From Pandoraea sp. ASV26 (GTDB taxonomy: Bacteria > Pseudomonadota > Gammaproteobacteria > Burkholderiales > Burkholderiaceae), in the NCBI RefSeq assembly GCF_016428915.1, contig NZ_JAELTP010000055.1, positions 1-38,080 of the forward strand: a stretch of 38,080 nucleotides of DNA. The letters are read 5' to 3'. Both the position numbers and the translations under genes were made by a program. Shown here in pieces: positions 9,674-16,764 of the stretch (the first letter of the stretch is position 1; each line of letters starts with the position of its first letter). The notes under the pieces are model-generated. The model was not told the origin of the DNA. It saw only the letters and a program-made list of their open reading frames with translations, and did not search any database.

Positions 9674-10129
9674 TCACGAGGTGGCAGGAGGCGACGAGCG
9701 CCGGACTTCGAGCACCGTGCCTGCCTGATCGCGCGTGTCGAAGTAAGCGAAGCCCGAACCGTCTTCCCGCAGTCCGGACGCGATGGTGCCCACGCCAAGC
9801 GCTGTCATCTGCGACTTCGCACCGGCGAGATCGTCGACCTCGAAGCCGAGGTGATACACGCCTTCGCCGTGTGTGTCGAGAAAGCGCCGTTGCGGCGAAT
9901 CGAGACTGCCGGGGTCGCACAGTTGCAATTGGAAGTTCAGGAAATCGCAGCAGCGATAGCGCATGACCTTTGAGGCTTCGGGGTTGGGCGTCATGAGTTC
10001 GACGTAGGGCGACGACTTCGGATAGTCGAACCACGGGCCAATGCCTAGCGACGTGTAGTAGGTTTCGGCCTTTTCGAGATCGTGCACCACGATGCACACG
10101 TGATGCAGGGTTTGAAACGGGGAAGTCAT
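9674..10129 (-). CDS. VOC-superfamily (glyoxalase/bleomycin-resistance fold) protein
   Basis: Metal-dependent small-molecule enzyme of unknown substrate, 151 residues. It shows the paired beta-alpha-beta-beta-beta modules of the vicinal oxygen chelate fold. LHHVCIVVHDLEKAETYYTS begins module 1, and GVYHLGFEVDDLAGAKSQM begins module 2. The likely metal ligands are the histidines at the start of each module and late glutamates such as that in TVLEVRR. The start at 10129 is preferred over the longer frame opening at 10255 because AGGA lies 7-8 bases upstream. It is the last gene of the minus-strand amino acid ABC transporter cluster, 43 bases after the ATPase. A role in processing the imported compound is inferred from position only. 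Confidence 0.85.
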   Translation of the reverse strand: MTSPFQTLHHVCIVVHDLEKAETYYTSLGIGPWFDYPKSSPYVELMTPNPEASKVMRYRCCDFLNFQLQLCDPGSLDSPQRRFLDTHGEGVYHLGFEVDDLAGAKSQMTALGVGTIASGLREDGSGFAYFDTRDQAGTVLEVRRSSPPATS

Positions 10130-10172
10130 GATGGGTCCTGAGTGGCGAGACGGGTCGGATGGCGAACGCGAG

Positions 10173-10976
10173 TCATGCCGCGTGACTGTGACGTGAGACG
10201 AACTGCTTGCTGCGCGCGTGCTGCGGATCGTCGAAGAAGCGGCGCGCGGGTGCATCTTCCACCAGTTCGCCGCCGACCATGAACAGCACGCGATCGGCGA
10301 AGTCGCGCGCGAGCCGCATTTCGTGGGTGGCGATCAGCATGGTGATGTTCTCGCTGGCGAGTTGCCGGATGACGGCAATCACTTCCTGAGCGAGTTCCGG
10401 ATCAAGCGCGCTGGTCGGCTCGTCGAGCAGCATGACGCGCGGCGACATGGCGAGCGCCCGGGCGATGGCCACGCGCTGCTGCTGCCCGCCCGAGAGTTGA
10501 TGGGGGTAGGCGCCGGCCTTCTCGGACAGCCCAACGCGTTCGAGCAGCGCTCGCGCGGTGTGCTCTGCCAGCGAGCGCGACTGGCCCATCACATAACGTG
10601 GCCCGGACATCACGTTGTCGAGCACCTTCATGTGGCGGAACAGGTTGAAGCTCTGGAACACCATGCCAATGCGTTGGCGCTGACGGCTGACGTCGCGATC
10701 GCTCATCTCGAAGCATATGTCGTTGCGCTCGCGATAGGCGATCAATTCACCCTCGACGAAGATCTGACCGTCGTCGATGGGTTCCAGATGGTTGACGCAT
10801 CGCAGCAGCGTCGACTTGCCCGCACCCGACGGGCCAAGCAGCGCGACGACCTGTCCCTGCGGAATGCGCGCGCTCACCTGACGGAGCACGGCTTGTGTGC
10901 CACGGAACTTGGTCACGCCGACAAGATCGACGGCGCAAGCGGGAAGGGAGTTCGGAACGTTCATGCCGGCGCTCAT
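10173..10976 (-). CDS. Polar amino acid ABC transporter ATP-binding protein
   Basis: Cytoplasmic ATPase of a PAAT-family (HisP/GlnQ-like) importer, 267 residues. Walker A GPSGAGKST is at about 48-56, the Q-loop glutamine near 108 (VFQSFNLFRHM), signature LSGGQQQR at 161-168, Walker B MLLDEPTSALD at 182-192 and the switch histidine in IATHEM. All catalytic elements are intact. The start lies 3 bases beyond the permease stop, so it is probably coupled to permease translation; no strong ribosome binding site is seen. The partners are the permease and binding protein directly upstream. Confidence 0.95.
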   Translation of the reverse strand: MSAGMNVPNSLPACAVDLVGVTKFRGTQAVLRQVSARIPQGQVVALLGPSGAGKSTLLRCVNHLEPIDDGQIFVEGELIAYRERNDICFEMSDRDVSRQRQRIGMVFQSFNLFRHMKVLDNVMSGPRYVMGQSRSLAEHTARALLERVGLSEKAGAYPHQLSGGQQQRVAIARALAMSPRVMLLDEPTSALDPELAQEVIAVIRQLASENITMLIATHEMRLARDFADRVLFMVGGELVEDAPARRFFDDPQHARSKQFVSRHSHAA

Positions 10977-10979
10977 CGG

Positions 10980-11861
10980 TTATCGGTGTGGGTAGAGACG
11001 TTCGAGCAGCATCTGCAATGCTGTCGCAAACGCGGTCATGACGAGGTACCAGAAGCCCGCGACACACAGCAACTCGACCACGCGGAAGTTGGCGGAGTAG
11101 ATGTCCGTGGTCACGCGCAGCAGTTCCAGATACCCGATGGCCGAAGCGAGCGACGTCGATTTGAGCAGGAGAATGTACTGGTTGCCCGCCGCCGGCAAGA
11201 TGATGCGCGCCGCCTGGGGAATGACCACGCGGTAGAGGATCTGCCCGCGCCGCATGCCGAGTGCGCAGGCGGCGTCGCGCTGTCCGGTGTCGACGGCGCG
11301 CAGTCCGGCGCGAATGATCTCCGCCATATAGGCGCCTTCGGCCAGCGACAGCCCGATCAGCGCGGCGATCCACGGCGTGACGACTTCGGTCATCGGTCCG
11401 TCGATCAGCACGTGATCGGTGAACGGGATCGCGACGTGGAGTTGCGGAAACATCAGCGGGAACGCATTGAACCAGAAGATCAACTGGATGAGCATCGGCG
11501 TGCCGCGAAACAAATAGACGTACACCGACGATAACGTGGCGAGCACCGGATTGCCGGACACGCGCATGAGGGCCGCGATCAGGCCCACGGCACCCGCCGC
11601 GAACAGCGCAACGGTGCCGAGCAGCAATGAGTTGCCCGCCCCTTCGAGGATCTTGCGGCTGAAAAGGTAGTTGGCGAACACGCTGGCATCGACGACGTGG
11701 GCGCTGACGGCCGCGTCCACGATCGCAACGAGCAGTCCCAAGACGACGCCCGCGAAGATCCACGATCCCCAGGCGCGCCGGTGCACGATGCGTTTGCGTG
11801 TCTGGCGGGAGTGGGTGTCGTCGACGGTCGCGGATGCCTGGGCAACTGACTTCATGGTCAT
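10980..11861 (-). CDS. Polar amino acid ABC transporter permease
   Basis: Inner-membrane channel subunit of the HisM/GlnP family, 293 residues. A basic cytoplasmic N-terminus precedes the first membrane helix (about 33-50). The transporter core starts with GNSLLLGTVALFAAGAVGLIAAL. The conserved EAA loop that contacts the ATPase reads EIIRAGLRAVDTGQRDAACA, then LGM and PQA. Only one permease gene is present, so it probably works as a homodimer. Its ATG overlaps the binding-protein stop by 4 bases. The closest family members move amino acids or opine-like compounds; the substrate is not predictable from sequence alone. Confidence 0.95.
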   Translation of the reverse strand: MTMKSVAQASATVDDTHSRQTRKRIVHRRAWGSWIFAGVVLGLLVAIVDAAVSAHVVDASVFANYLFSRKILEGAGNSLLLGTVALFAAGAVGLIAALMRVSGNPVLATLSSVYVYLFRGTPMLIQLIFWFNAFPLMFPQLHVAIPFTDHVLIDGPMTEVVTPWIAALIGLSLAEGAYMAEIIRAGLRAVDTGQRDAACALGMRRGQILYRVVIPQAARIILPAAGNQYILLLKSTSLASAIGYLELLRVTTDIYSANFRVVELLCVAGFWYLVMTAFATALQMLLERLYPHR

Positions 11862-12760
11862 TTACGTTTGCTCGCGGGCAGATTGACGGTGATCTCGGGC
11901 AGTGCGGCGTCGCTCAGATTCCATTTCGTCAGAATCGTGCGGTAAGTGCCGTCCGCCAGCATGGATTGGGCCGCGCGCTGCACGGCGTCACGCAAACCCG
12001 GGGCGCGTTTGTTGAAGCCCCACGACGCGATGTAAGTCGTGAGCCGGTAGTCGCCGCCCGCGATGTTGTAACGCCCGGGAAACTGCTGCCGCATGTAGGC
12101 CAGCGCAGGCAGATCGCCGATGTAGCCGTCTACGCGTTGCAGATCGACTTGCTGACGGGCATCCGGCGCGCTGGGTAGCTGCTCGATGCGAATTGTCGGT
12201 TTGCCCGCTTGCTTGCAGCGTTCGGACGCCGCGTCGACGGCCGCCGTAATGACACGCGAGCCGAGCATCGTGGCGACGCCCTTGCCGCAGAAGTCGTCGA
12301 TGGTGTTGAAGGTGGTCTTGTGCTTCGCAAGCGTCAGGATGCTCGCGCCGGCATACATGTAATTGACGAAGTCGACTTTCTCCTCGCGCTCGTCGGTGTC
12401 GCTGATACCGCCCGAGGCGACGTCGAAGCGGTTGGCATCCAGCCCCGGAATCAACGCGGCGTACTCCGCCTGCACGAACTGCACTTTCAGGCCGAGGCGC
12501 CGGGCGACTTCGTCGAGCAACTCGCGCGAGACACCGGTGACCTCGTCCTTACCGGGTTCGCGGTACTCCACGGGCGGAAAAGTCTGTTGGGAGCCAATGC
12601 GAATGACGCCGCGCGCCTTGATATCCGCAGGCACGCTCGCCGACAGGTCCGCAGACGCTGCCATCGATGCGACCGGCGTGGCGGCCAACCATAGCGCGGC
12701 GACAGTGAGCCATGTCGCACGTCCAAGCGATGAAGCGGATGACGATACTCTTGATTTCAT
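11858..12760 (-). CDS. Polar amino acid ABC transporter substrate-binding protein
   Basis: Periplasmic solute-binding protein (SBP family 3), 300 residues, with a signal peptide through about residue 35 (VASMAA). Family marks are GVIRIGSQQTFPPVEYREPG near the start, the lobe segment GLDANRFDVASGGISDTDEREEKVDFVNYMY split by its hinge, and GDLPALAYMRQQFPG in the second lobe. AGGG lies 7 bases before the ATG. It is the first of the three transporter genes and follows the GGCT-fold gene by 168 bases. That gap holds 2.5 copies of an 11-bp repeat. Confidence 0.95.
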   Translation of the reverse strand: MKSRVSSSASSLGRATWLTVAALWLAATPVASMAASADLSASVPADIKARGVIRIGSQQTFPPVEYREPGKDEVTGVSRELLDEVARRLGLKVQFVQAEYAALIPGLDANRFDVASGGISDTDEREEKVDFVNYMYAGASILTLAKHKTTFNTIDDFCGKGVATMLGSRVITAAVDAASERCKQAGKPTIRIEQLPSAPDARQQVDLQRVDGYIGDLPALAYMRQQFPGRYNIAGGDYRLTTYIASWGFNKRAPGLRDAVQRAAQSMLADGTYRTILTKWNLSDAALPEITVNLPASKRK

Positions 12761-12900
12761 GTTCGGGCCCTGTCGGCATCGTGGATGCCAGTCAGCGGGC
12801 GCGTGTCGCCGGTGTCACGGTGAGCGCCACACGTTCCGCGTGATTGCGGACGAAGGAGATGGGCGCGCGACGCTCGCCGCGCGCGCCATCCGTCGTGTCA

Positions 12901-12927
12901 ATGCGTCAATGATGCGTCAATGATGCG
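12901..12927. repeat. 11-bp tandem repeat, 2.5 copies
   Basis: ATGCGTCAATG occurs at 12901-12911 and 12912-12922, followed by ATGCG. It sits immediately beyond the stop codon of the minus-strand GGCT-fold gene, between it and the binding-protein gene. Confidence 0.8.
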
Positions 12928-12928
12928 A

Positions 12929-13432
12929 TCAGCGGCTTTCGGCGGACTTGCCGGGCACCGCCGACGGATTCGGGCGATCGGCGCGCGGGCACTCGGCCGC
13001 CGCGTCGAAGCGCGCCTGCACGCGATCGATGTAAGCCTGCGGGAAGCCCCATTGCCTGAGACCTTCGGGAATGTGGTTGTAGTAGAAGTTTGGCGGGCGC
13101 ATATCGATGCCGGGATCGGTCAGACGGTAGGTCCAGCAATCGTAAGCCTTGCCGTCGTCACCATGCACCGTGAGAAAAAAACGTTCGAAATCGTCGTAGT
13201 CCTCATGGAATTGTTCCGGCGTATGTTCGAAGACCACGCCGAGCGCGTTCTCTCCATGCGCATCCGACACACCGTTGAGGTGGCACCAGCCACGATCTTT
13301 CCGATCGCCAGCCGCGTGGAATTCGAGCCGATGGTTGGCGGCATAGCCTTTCGTGATGGCCTTCGTGTTTGGCCAGTAGCGTCGGATCTCCGGGTCGTTG
13401 AGCCAGGTGCAGTAAGCGAAGTAGTACAACAT
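12929..13432 (-). CDS. Gamma-glutamylcyclotransferase-fold (AIG2-like) protein
   Basis: Cytoplasmic protein of 167 residues. It opens with YFAYCTWLNDPEIRRYWP, a variant of the YFAYGSNM substrate loop of gamma-glutamylcyclotransferases. A short-strand barrel follows, with LEFHAAGDRKDRGWCHLNG and GVVFEHTPEQF, where the family normally has its catalytic glutamate. Family enzymes release 5-oxoproline from gamma-glutamyl amines or amino acids. The loop differs from the classic GSN pattern, so the substrate may differ. The start at 13432 is chosen because GAGG lies 9 bases upstream; the ATG at 13441 directly abuts that GAGG. It sits between a GntR regulator and an amino acid ABC transporter on the same strand, suggesting that it processes the imported compound. 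Confidence 0.75.
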   Translation of the reverse strand: MLYYFAYCTWLNDPEIRRYWPNTKAITKGYAANHRLEFHAAGDRKDRGWCHLNGVSDAHGENALGVVFEHTPEQFHEDYDDFERFFLTVHGDDGKAYDCWTYRLTDPGIDMRPPNFYYNHIPEGLRQWGFPQAYIDRVQARFDAAAECPRADRPNPSAVPGKSAESR

Positions 13433-13532
13433 CGTCGACATCCTCAATAAGGGCAGGTAGCAGGCCCCCGCACATTGCGCGCGGGCCACGGACATCGCTT
13501 CCGGCATTCGTCGCGAACTCAGCCGGAGCGAT

Positions 13533-13552
13533 AATATACGAAAGAATATATT
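13533..13552. promoter_or_regulatory. AT-rich inverted repeat upstream of the GGCT-fold gene (candidate GntR operator)
   Basis: AATATA at 13533-13538 and TATATT at 13547-13552 form an inverted repeat with an 8-base spacer, in strongly AT-rich DNA about 100 bases upstream of the start. The ATATATT half-site also occurs in the inverted repeat ahead of the GntR gene. The repeat is seen; its use as an operator is inferred. Confidence 0.5.
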
Positions 13553-13697
13553 CGACAATAAGACGTCAATATCGGGGTGAACCCTAGACGGGAGGGTGGG
13601 TGCAACCGGCAGGAAAAGTGGCGGGACGACGAGGCGCGCTACGCCGTGATGACGCTATGACGTTATGACGCCGCTATGACGCCGCGACAGCCGTGGG

Positions 13698-14330
13698 TCA
13701 GCCTTCCAGCACGGGCATGACGATGGCCATCGTTGCCTCGACGTGGTGACGCGCAATGTGCTCGGCGCGCGCCGGATCGCGTTCGCGCAGCGCGGCAACG
13801 AGTTCGCGGTGTTCGAGATTGGTGGCGTGCCGTTGTGTGTCTGAGAAAAGCACGGGGACTCGCAGTGCCCAATAGTAAAACTCGGTGCGCTCGTGCAGCT
13901 CCGTCAGGATGTCGTTTTTCGCACCGGCGATGATGCGCTGATGGAATTCGTTGTTCAGACGGTTGAGAGTCTGCCGGTCGTCGCAAATGTCCATCTGGTC
14001 GATCAGCGCGTCGAGCGCATCGCAATCGCACGCGTTCAGTCGCTGCGAAGCCAGGCGCGCCGTCGCCGATTCGAGCGCGGCGCGACTCTCGAAAATCGTG
14101 CGCACTTGCAGATGATCGACGCCCTGCACTTCCCAACCTCGGCGGCGCGCGATCAGCCCTTCACCCTGCAACAACAGCAAGGCTTCGCGCAGCGGCGTGC
14201 GTCCGACGTCGAGTTGCGCCGCAAGCTCGTCCTCGACCAGGCGGCGTCCGGGCGCCAACTCGTTAGCCAGAATCATGCTGCGAATGCGAGCACGGACTTC
14301 GGCGGTAATCAGGTTCGACGGGTGCTTCAT
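13698..14330 (-). CDS. GntR-family (FadR/FCD subfamily) transcriptional regulator
   Basis: DNA-binding regulator of 210 residues. The N-terminal winged helix (about 5-72) contains ARIRSMILANELAPGRRL, ELAAQLDVGRTPLREALLLL and GEGLIARRRGWEV. The C-terminal FCD ligand domain starts near RTIFESRAALESATARLA and has the expected metal-binding pattern D...H (NNEFHQRI) and later H (LEHRELVAAL, ARHHVEA). FCD regulators usually sense carboxylates or amino-acid-derived acids. It heads the minus-strand cluster of GGCT-fold enzyme, ABC transporter and VOC protein, and probably controls it. A perfect AT-rich inverted repeat lies 46 bases upstream of its start. Confidence 0.92.
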   Translation of the reverse strand: MKHPSNLITAEVRARIRSMILANELAPGRRLVEDELAAQLDVGRTPLREALLLLQGEGLIARRRGWEVQGVDHLQVRTIFESRAALESATARLASQRLNACDCDALDALIDQMDICDDRQTLNRLNNEFHQRIIAGAKNDILTELHERTEFYYWALRVPVLFSDTQRHATNLEHRELVAALRERDPARAEHIARHHVEATMAIVMPVLEG

Positions 14331-14375
14331 CGGGGCAAGGGCGCAGCAATCGGAAGGTCGGGAATGGGCGTCATT

Positions 14376-14393
14376 ATATATTTCTAAATATAT
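14376..14393. promoter_or_regulatory. Perfect AT-rich inverted repeat upstream of the GntR gene
   Basis: ATATATTTCTAAATATAT is two perfect 8-bp arms around CT, flanked by CATT and, slightly offset, AATG. GntR/FCD regulators bind such compact palindromes. Position just upstream of gntR fits autoregulation (inference). Confidence 0.6.
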
Positions 14394-14626
14394 GAAATGC
14401 CCCTCTCAATACCGTTTGCCCGTCTTTGCCGTCATTTTCAGACATAAATCGCTAGTGAGCGCTGACTCCAGCAGTGGCGGCTACGTTGTGTCGCTCTAAT
14501 TATTTCTAAAACAGAAATTGAAAATAGACAATTATCGACTTTATTGTGACTGGCGCGAGCAATAGACTGCAACTGTCGACGATGAATTGAACATCGCCGC
14601 CATCCAAATAGACAGGAGAAAACATC

Positions 14627-14929
14627 ATGAAGCGCGCACTTATTACCTCTGCCCTGATTTCCACCGTGTTGGCCGTATCGGCTGGTTCGGCTTTCGCCAG
14701 CGACGCTTTCGACGGTCCGTCGGAACTCTCGTGGGTCCCCCAAACCAGCGTGATGAGCCGCGCACAGGTTCGTGAAGAACTGGTGCAAACGGAGCAAGCC
14801 GGTTTGCTGCAACAACACGATTCGGTGTATCCGGAGACGGTTGCCAAGGCTGGCGGTGCAACGGCGGTCGTGACCTCGGATTCGATCAGCAAGATCGCCC
14901 AAGCCGGTAACACGTACTTCGGTAGCTGA
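14627..14929 (+). CDS. DUF4148 domain-containing small exported protein
   Basis: Exported protein of 100 residues and unknown role. It has a signal peptide (residues 1 to about 24, ending SAFA). The core VMSRAQVREELVQTEQAGLLQ is the DUF4148 pattern, SRAxVRxEL followed by an A/G-L element, typical of Burkholderiaceae. AGGAG lies 9 bases before the ATG. The C-terminus GNTYFGS resembles the end of another small exported protein at 21485-21724 (GSIYFGQ). A second DUF4148 gene lies at 22507. The upstream DNA (14500-14600) is about 42% GC in the line sampled, far below the genes. Confidence 0.9.
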   Translation: MKRALITSALISTVLAVSAGSAFASDAFDGPSELSWVPQTSVMSRAQVREELVQTEQAGLLQQHDSVYPETVAKAGGATAVVTSDSISKIAQAGNTYFGS

Positions 14930-15020
14930 TCCAGCCCACCAATCGCTGCACTTGCTTTATTCCCCGTGAGCCGGCGCCAATACGGCGCATTGCGACTCCG
15001 GGCAGCAGTCTCCGATGACA

Positions 15021-15054
15021 AATCGGCCGCGCATCTGGCGGCCGATTTTGTTTT
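15021..15054 (+). terminator. Rho-independent terminator after the DUF4148 gene
   Basis: A perfect 10-bp stem AATCGGCCGC / GCGGCCGATT with loop GCATCTG is followed by TTGTTTTG. It lies about 90 bases after the stop codon. Confidence 0.85.
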
Positions 15055-15081
15055 GTACGCTGACTTCGCAGGGGTCAACCG

Positions 15082-15371
15082 CTGTGGACAAGTCTGTCGA
15101 TAACCCTGTGAGCAAGCTGTGACACCCCTGTGGGCAACCCTGTGGATGACGAGGGGATAGCCGGTGGAAAGCCGGGGGAAAAGTCGCCCTTATCGCGGGG
15201 ATAACCGGTGAATATCCCGTGGATACACGGTGGATATGTGGTGGATATGTGGTGGATATGTGGTGAATATGTAGTCGGTATGCCGTGCATAACCCTGGGG
15301 AAAGCCAGTGGATTTCCTGTGGAGATCCCTGGCTTTTCCTGTGATTAAGCTGTGGATTTCCAGTGGGTAAG
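15082..15371. repeat. 11-bp phased array of degenerate GTGGAT units (DnaA-box-like)
   Basis: The spacer between two converging genes is filled by imperfect units close to CTGTGGATAAC. The TGGA core, or a one-to-two-base variant, falls at 15085, 97, 109, 120, 131, 143, 154, 165, 176, then 198, 209, 220, 231, 242, 253, 264, 275, 286, 298, 309, 320, then 342, 353 and 364. Steps are almost all 11 bases, and two units are lost in register at about 187 and 331. Four successive units near 15231-15270 are almost identical (GGTGGATATGT). TGTGGATAA is the complement of the DnaA box TTATCCACA, but no unit is an exact match. An 11-base period is not in triplet phase, so the frames open here are not genes. 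Confidence 0.85.
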
Positions 15372-15453
15372 TTTCGCCGCCCTGAGCGTTGACGCCCGCT
15401 GGACGGGCGTTACCCGCCCGCCCGGCAAGAGCGCTGCGGAATTCGACCGGAAA

Positions 15454-16425
15454 TCAGGTCCCGAAGACTTTCGCAAGAAACGCGGTGACGCGCGCAATGG
15501 CGTCGTCCCGCGCTTCCGGCTGGGTGCCGGTGATCGGCACGATGTGGGTACGCGGGTTGGTGAATTCCGGGCGATTGCGTACGGGCAGATTGGGGTAGTC
15601 GAAGTCGTGCACTGCCCCCGGATAGATGTGGAACGTGATCGGCGCGCCCCGGGCGCTGACGTCTTGCACAAAGGCGTCGCAGGGGGCGGCCTTTGACCAG
15701 ACGTCGTCGGCGCCGGTGAGGATGAGCAGCGGGATGCGCGTCGACCAGTCGGCGCCCTGCGCCTTCGTGTTGCACCAGCCGGGATAGAACGCGATGGCGG
15801 CCGCGAAATCCGGCGCCGGTTGGGCATCCTGCACTCGCCCGGGGCTCTTGGGGCCAACGGAGAACAGCACTGTGCCGCCACCATGCGACCAACCCATCAA
15901 CGCAATGCGGTCCGGCCGGATGCCCGGCAAGCTTTGCAGATAGCGCAATGCGCCGTAGGCGTCGCGCGGACGCTCCACCGAAGGCCGCACCTGCCCGCCG
16001 CCGGTGCACTCGCTGGGCTGCGCACGCGACGTGAAGCTGTCCACCGCCAGCACCGCATAGCCTTGCGCGTTGAGCCGGTGCGCCCAGTCGAGCTCCCGTG
16101 TGTCGATCTTGCCCTTGCGCGTGAACATCCCGTTGCAGCCATGCATGAAGACGACGGCCGGCGTGGGGCCGCTGGCATCGGCCGCGCGAAACAGATAGGC
16201 GTCGATCATCACGGGCGCACCGTTGCTGTCCACATCCAGCGACGGGATGCTCACTTTCTCCTGCGCGAATGCGCTGCCCGACACACCCAATGCGCCAGCC
16301 AGGGAGAAGCAGGTGAGCGCGATGGCGAGCGGTGAAGTGAGGCGTCGCGCAAACCGGAAGGAGAGCCGGCCTGAACGATTTGCAGAACCCATCAAACGCG
16401 CAAGACCTACGAAGCTGACTGGCAT
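15454..16425 (-). CDS. Exported dienelactone hydrolase-family alpha/beta hydrolase
   Basis: Secreted or periplasmic hydrolase of 323 residues with unknown substrate. A long N-terminal signal region has its hydrophobic core at about 33-50 and ends SAFAQ near 55. The alpha/beta-hydrolase fold shows VVFMHGCNGMF (oxyanion region, about 91-101) and the nucleophile elbow GWSHGGG with Ser180. The acid is probably Asp240 or Asp241 in LTGADDVW, and the base His273 in GAVHDFDYP. The triad appears complete. Classic dienelactone hydrolases use cysteine; serine here fits the broader family. The start at 16425 has GGAG 10 bases upstream. It ends facing the 11-bp phased array and has its own 11-bp repeat just upstream. 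Confidence 0.88.
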   Translation of the reverse strand: MPVSFVGLARLMGSANRSGRLSFRFARRLTSPLAIALTCFSLAGALGVSGSAFAQEKVSIPSLDVDSNGAPVMIDAYLFRAADASGPTPAVVFMHGCNGMFTRKGKIDTRELDWAHRLNAQGYAVLAVDSFTSRAQPSECTGGGQVRPSVERPRDAYGALRYLQSLPGIRPDRIALMGWSHGGGTVLFSVGPKSPGRVQDAQPAPDFAAAIAFYPGWCNTKAQGADWSTRIPLLILTGADDVWSKAAPCDAFVQDVSARGAPITFHIYPGAVHDFDYPNLPVRNRPEFTNPRTHIVPITGTQPEARDDAIARVTAFLAKVFGT

Positions 16426-16440
16426 GGCAATACGTCTCCG

Positions 16441-16481
16441 TTAAGGTGTTAAGGCGGTGCTAAGGCGGTGTTATGGCGCAC
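16441..16481. repeat. 11-bp tandem repeat in the leader of the hydrolase gene
   Basis: TTAAGGCGGTG, CTAAGGCGGTG and TTATGGCGCAC follow each other from 16449, preceded by a shortened TTAAGGTG. They lie immediately upstream of the hydrolase ribosome binding site, read on the minus strand. Confidence 0.7.
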
Positions 16482-16695
16482 TGACGGCGCTGTGACGGCG
16501 AGTGCGAACGAGTATAGCCAGCCGGTAACGTGTCAGATAGCGCGGCCATCGCGGGCCATATTACGAACGATTGCCGGCTGTGGGGCTTTCGATCGGCATC
16601 GCGCATTGGTGCACCTGCCCAACATCTCATTTCCTTCCAACGCTGACGGAGTATCATGCGCGGCAGCCGGTTGAGGGCAGGCAACCGGTACCGGC

Positions 16696-16722
16696 GTCAT
16701 GTGACTGTCATGAAAATGTCAT
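16696..16722 (+). promoter_or_regulatory. Pho box (PhoB site) upstream of uppP
   Basis: CTGTCATGAAAATGTCAT at 16705-16722 matches 16 of 18 positions of the Pho box (CTGTCATAWAWCTGTCAY). With an extra half-site, GTCAT occurs three times at exact 11-base steps (16696, 16707, 16718). It ends 42 bases before the uppP start, a fitting place for an activator. The repeat is seen; PhoB control is inferred. Confidence 0.72.
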
Positions 16723-16764
16723 GCGTGCCGCGTACTGTCCCTGCCCATTTCACAAGGATTACGC

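Noticed and set aside
15075-15290. A Pro/His/Ser-rich minus-strand frame of 71 residues in the phased array.
   Set aside because: The 11-base period is not a multiple of three, so the protein repeats only by accident of the DNA repeat. There is no ribosome binding site.
15082-15371. CRISPR array.
   Set aside because: Units are only 11 bases with no unique spacers between longer repeats, and there are no cas genes.
15082-15371. Chromosomal replication origin oriC.
   Set aside because: No exact DnaA box, no dnaA, dnaN, rpmH or parAB genes nearby. The resemblance is limited to degenerate units.
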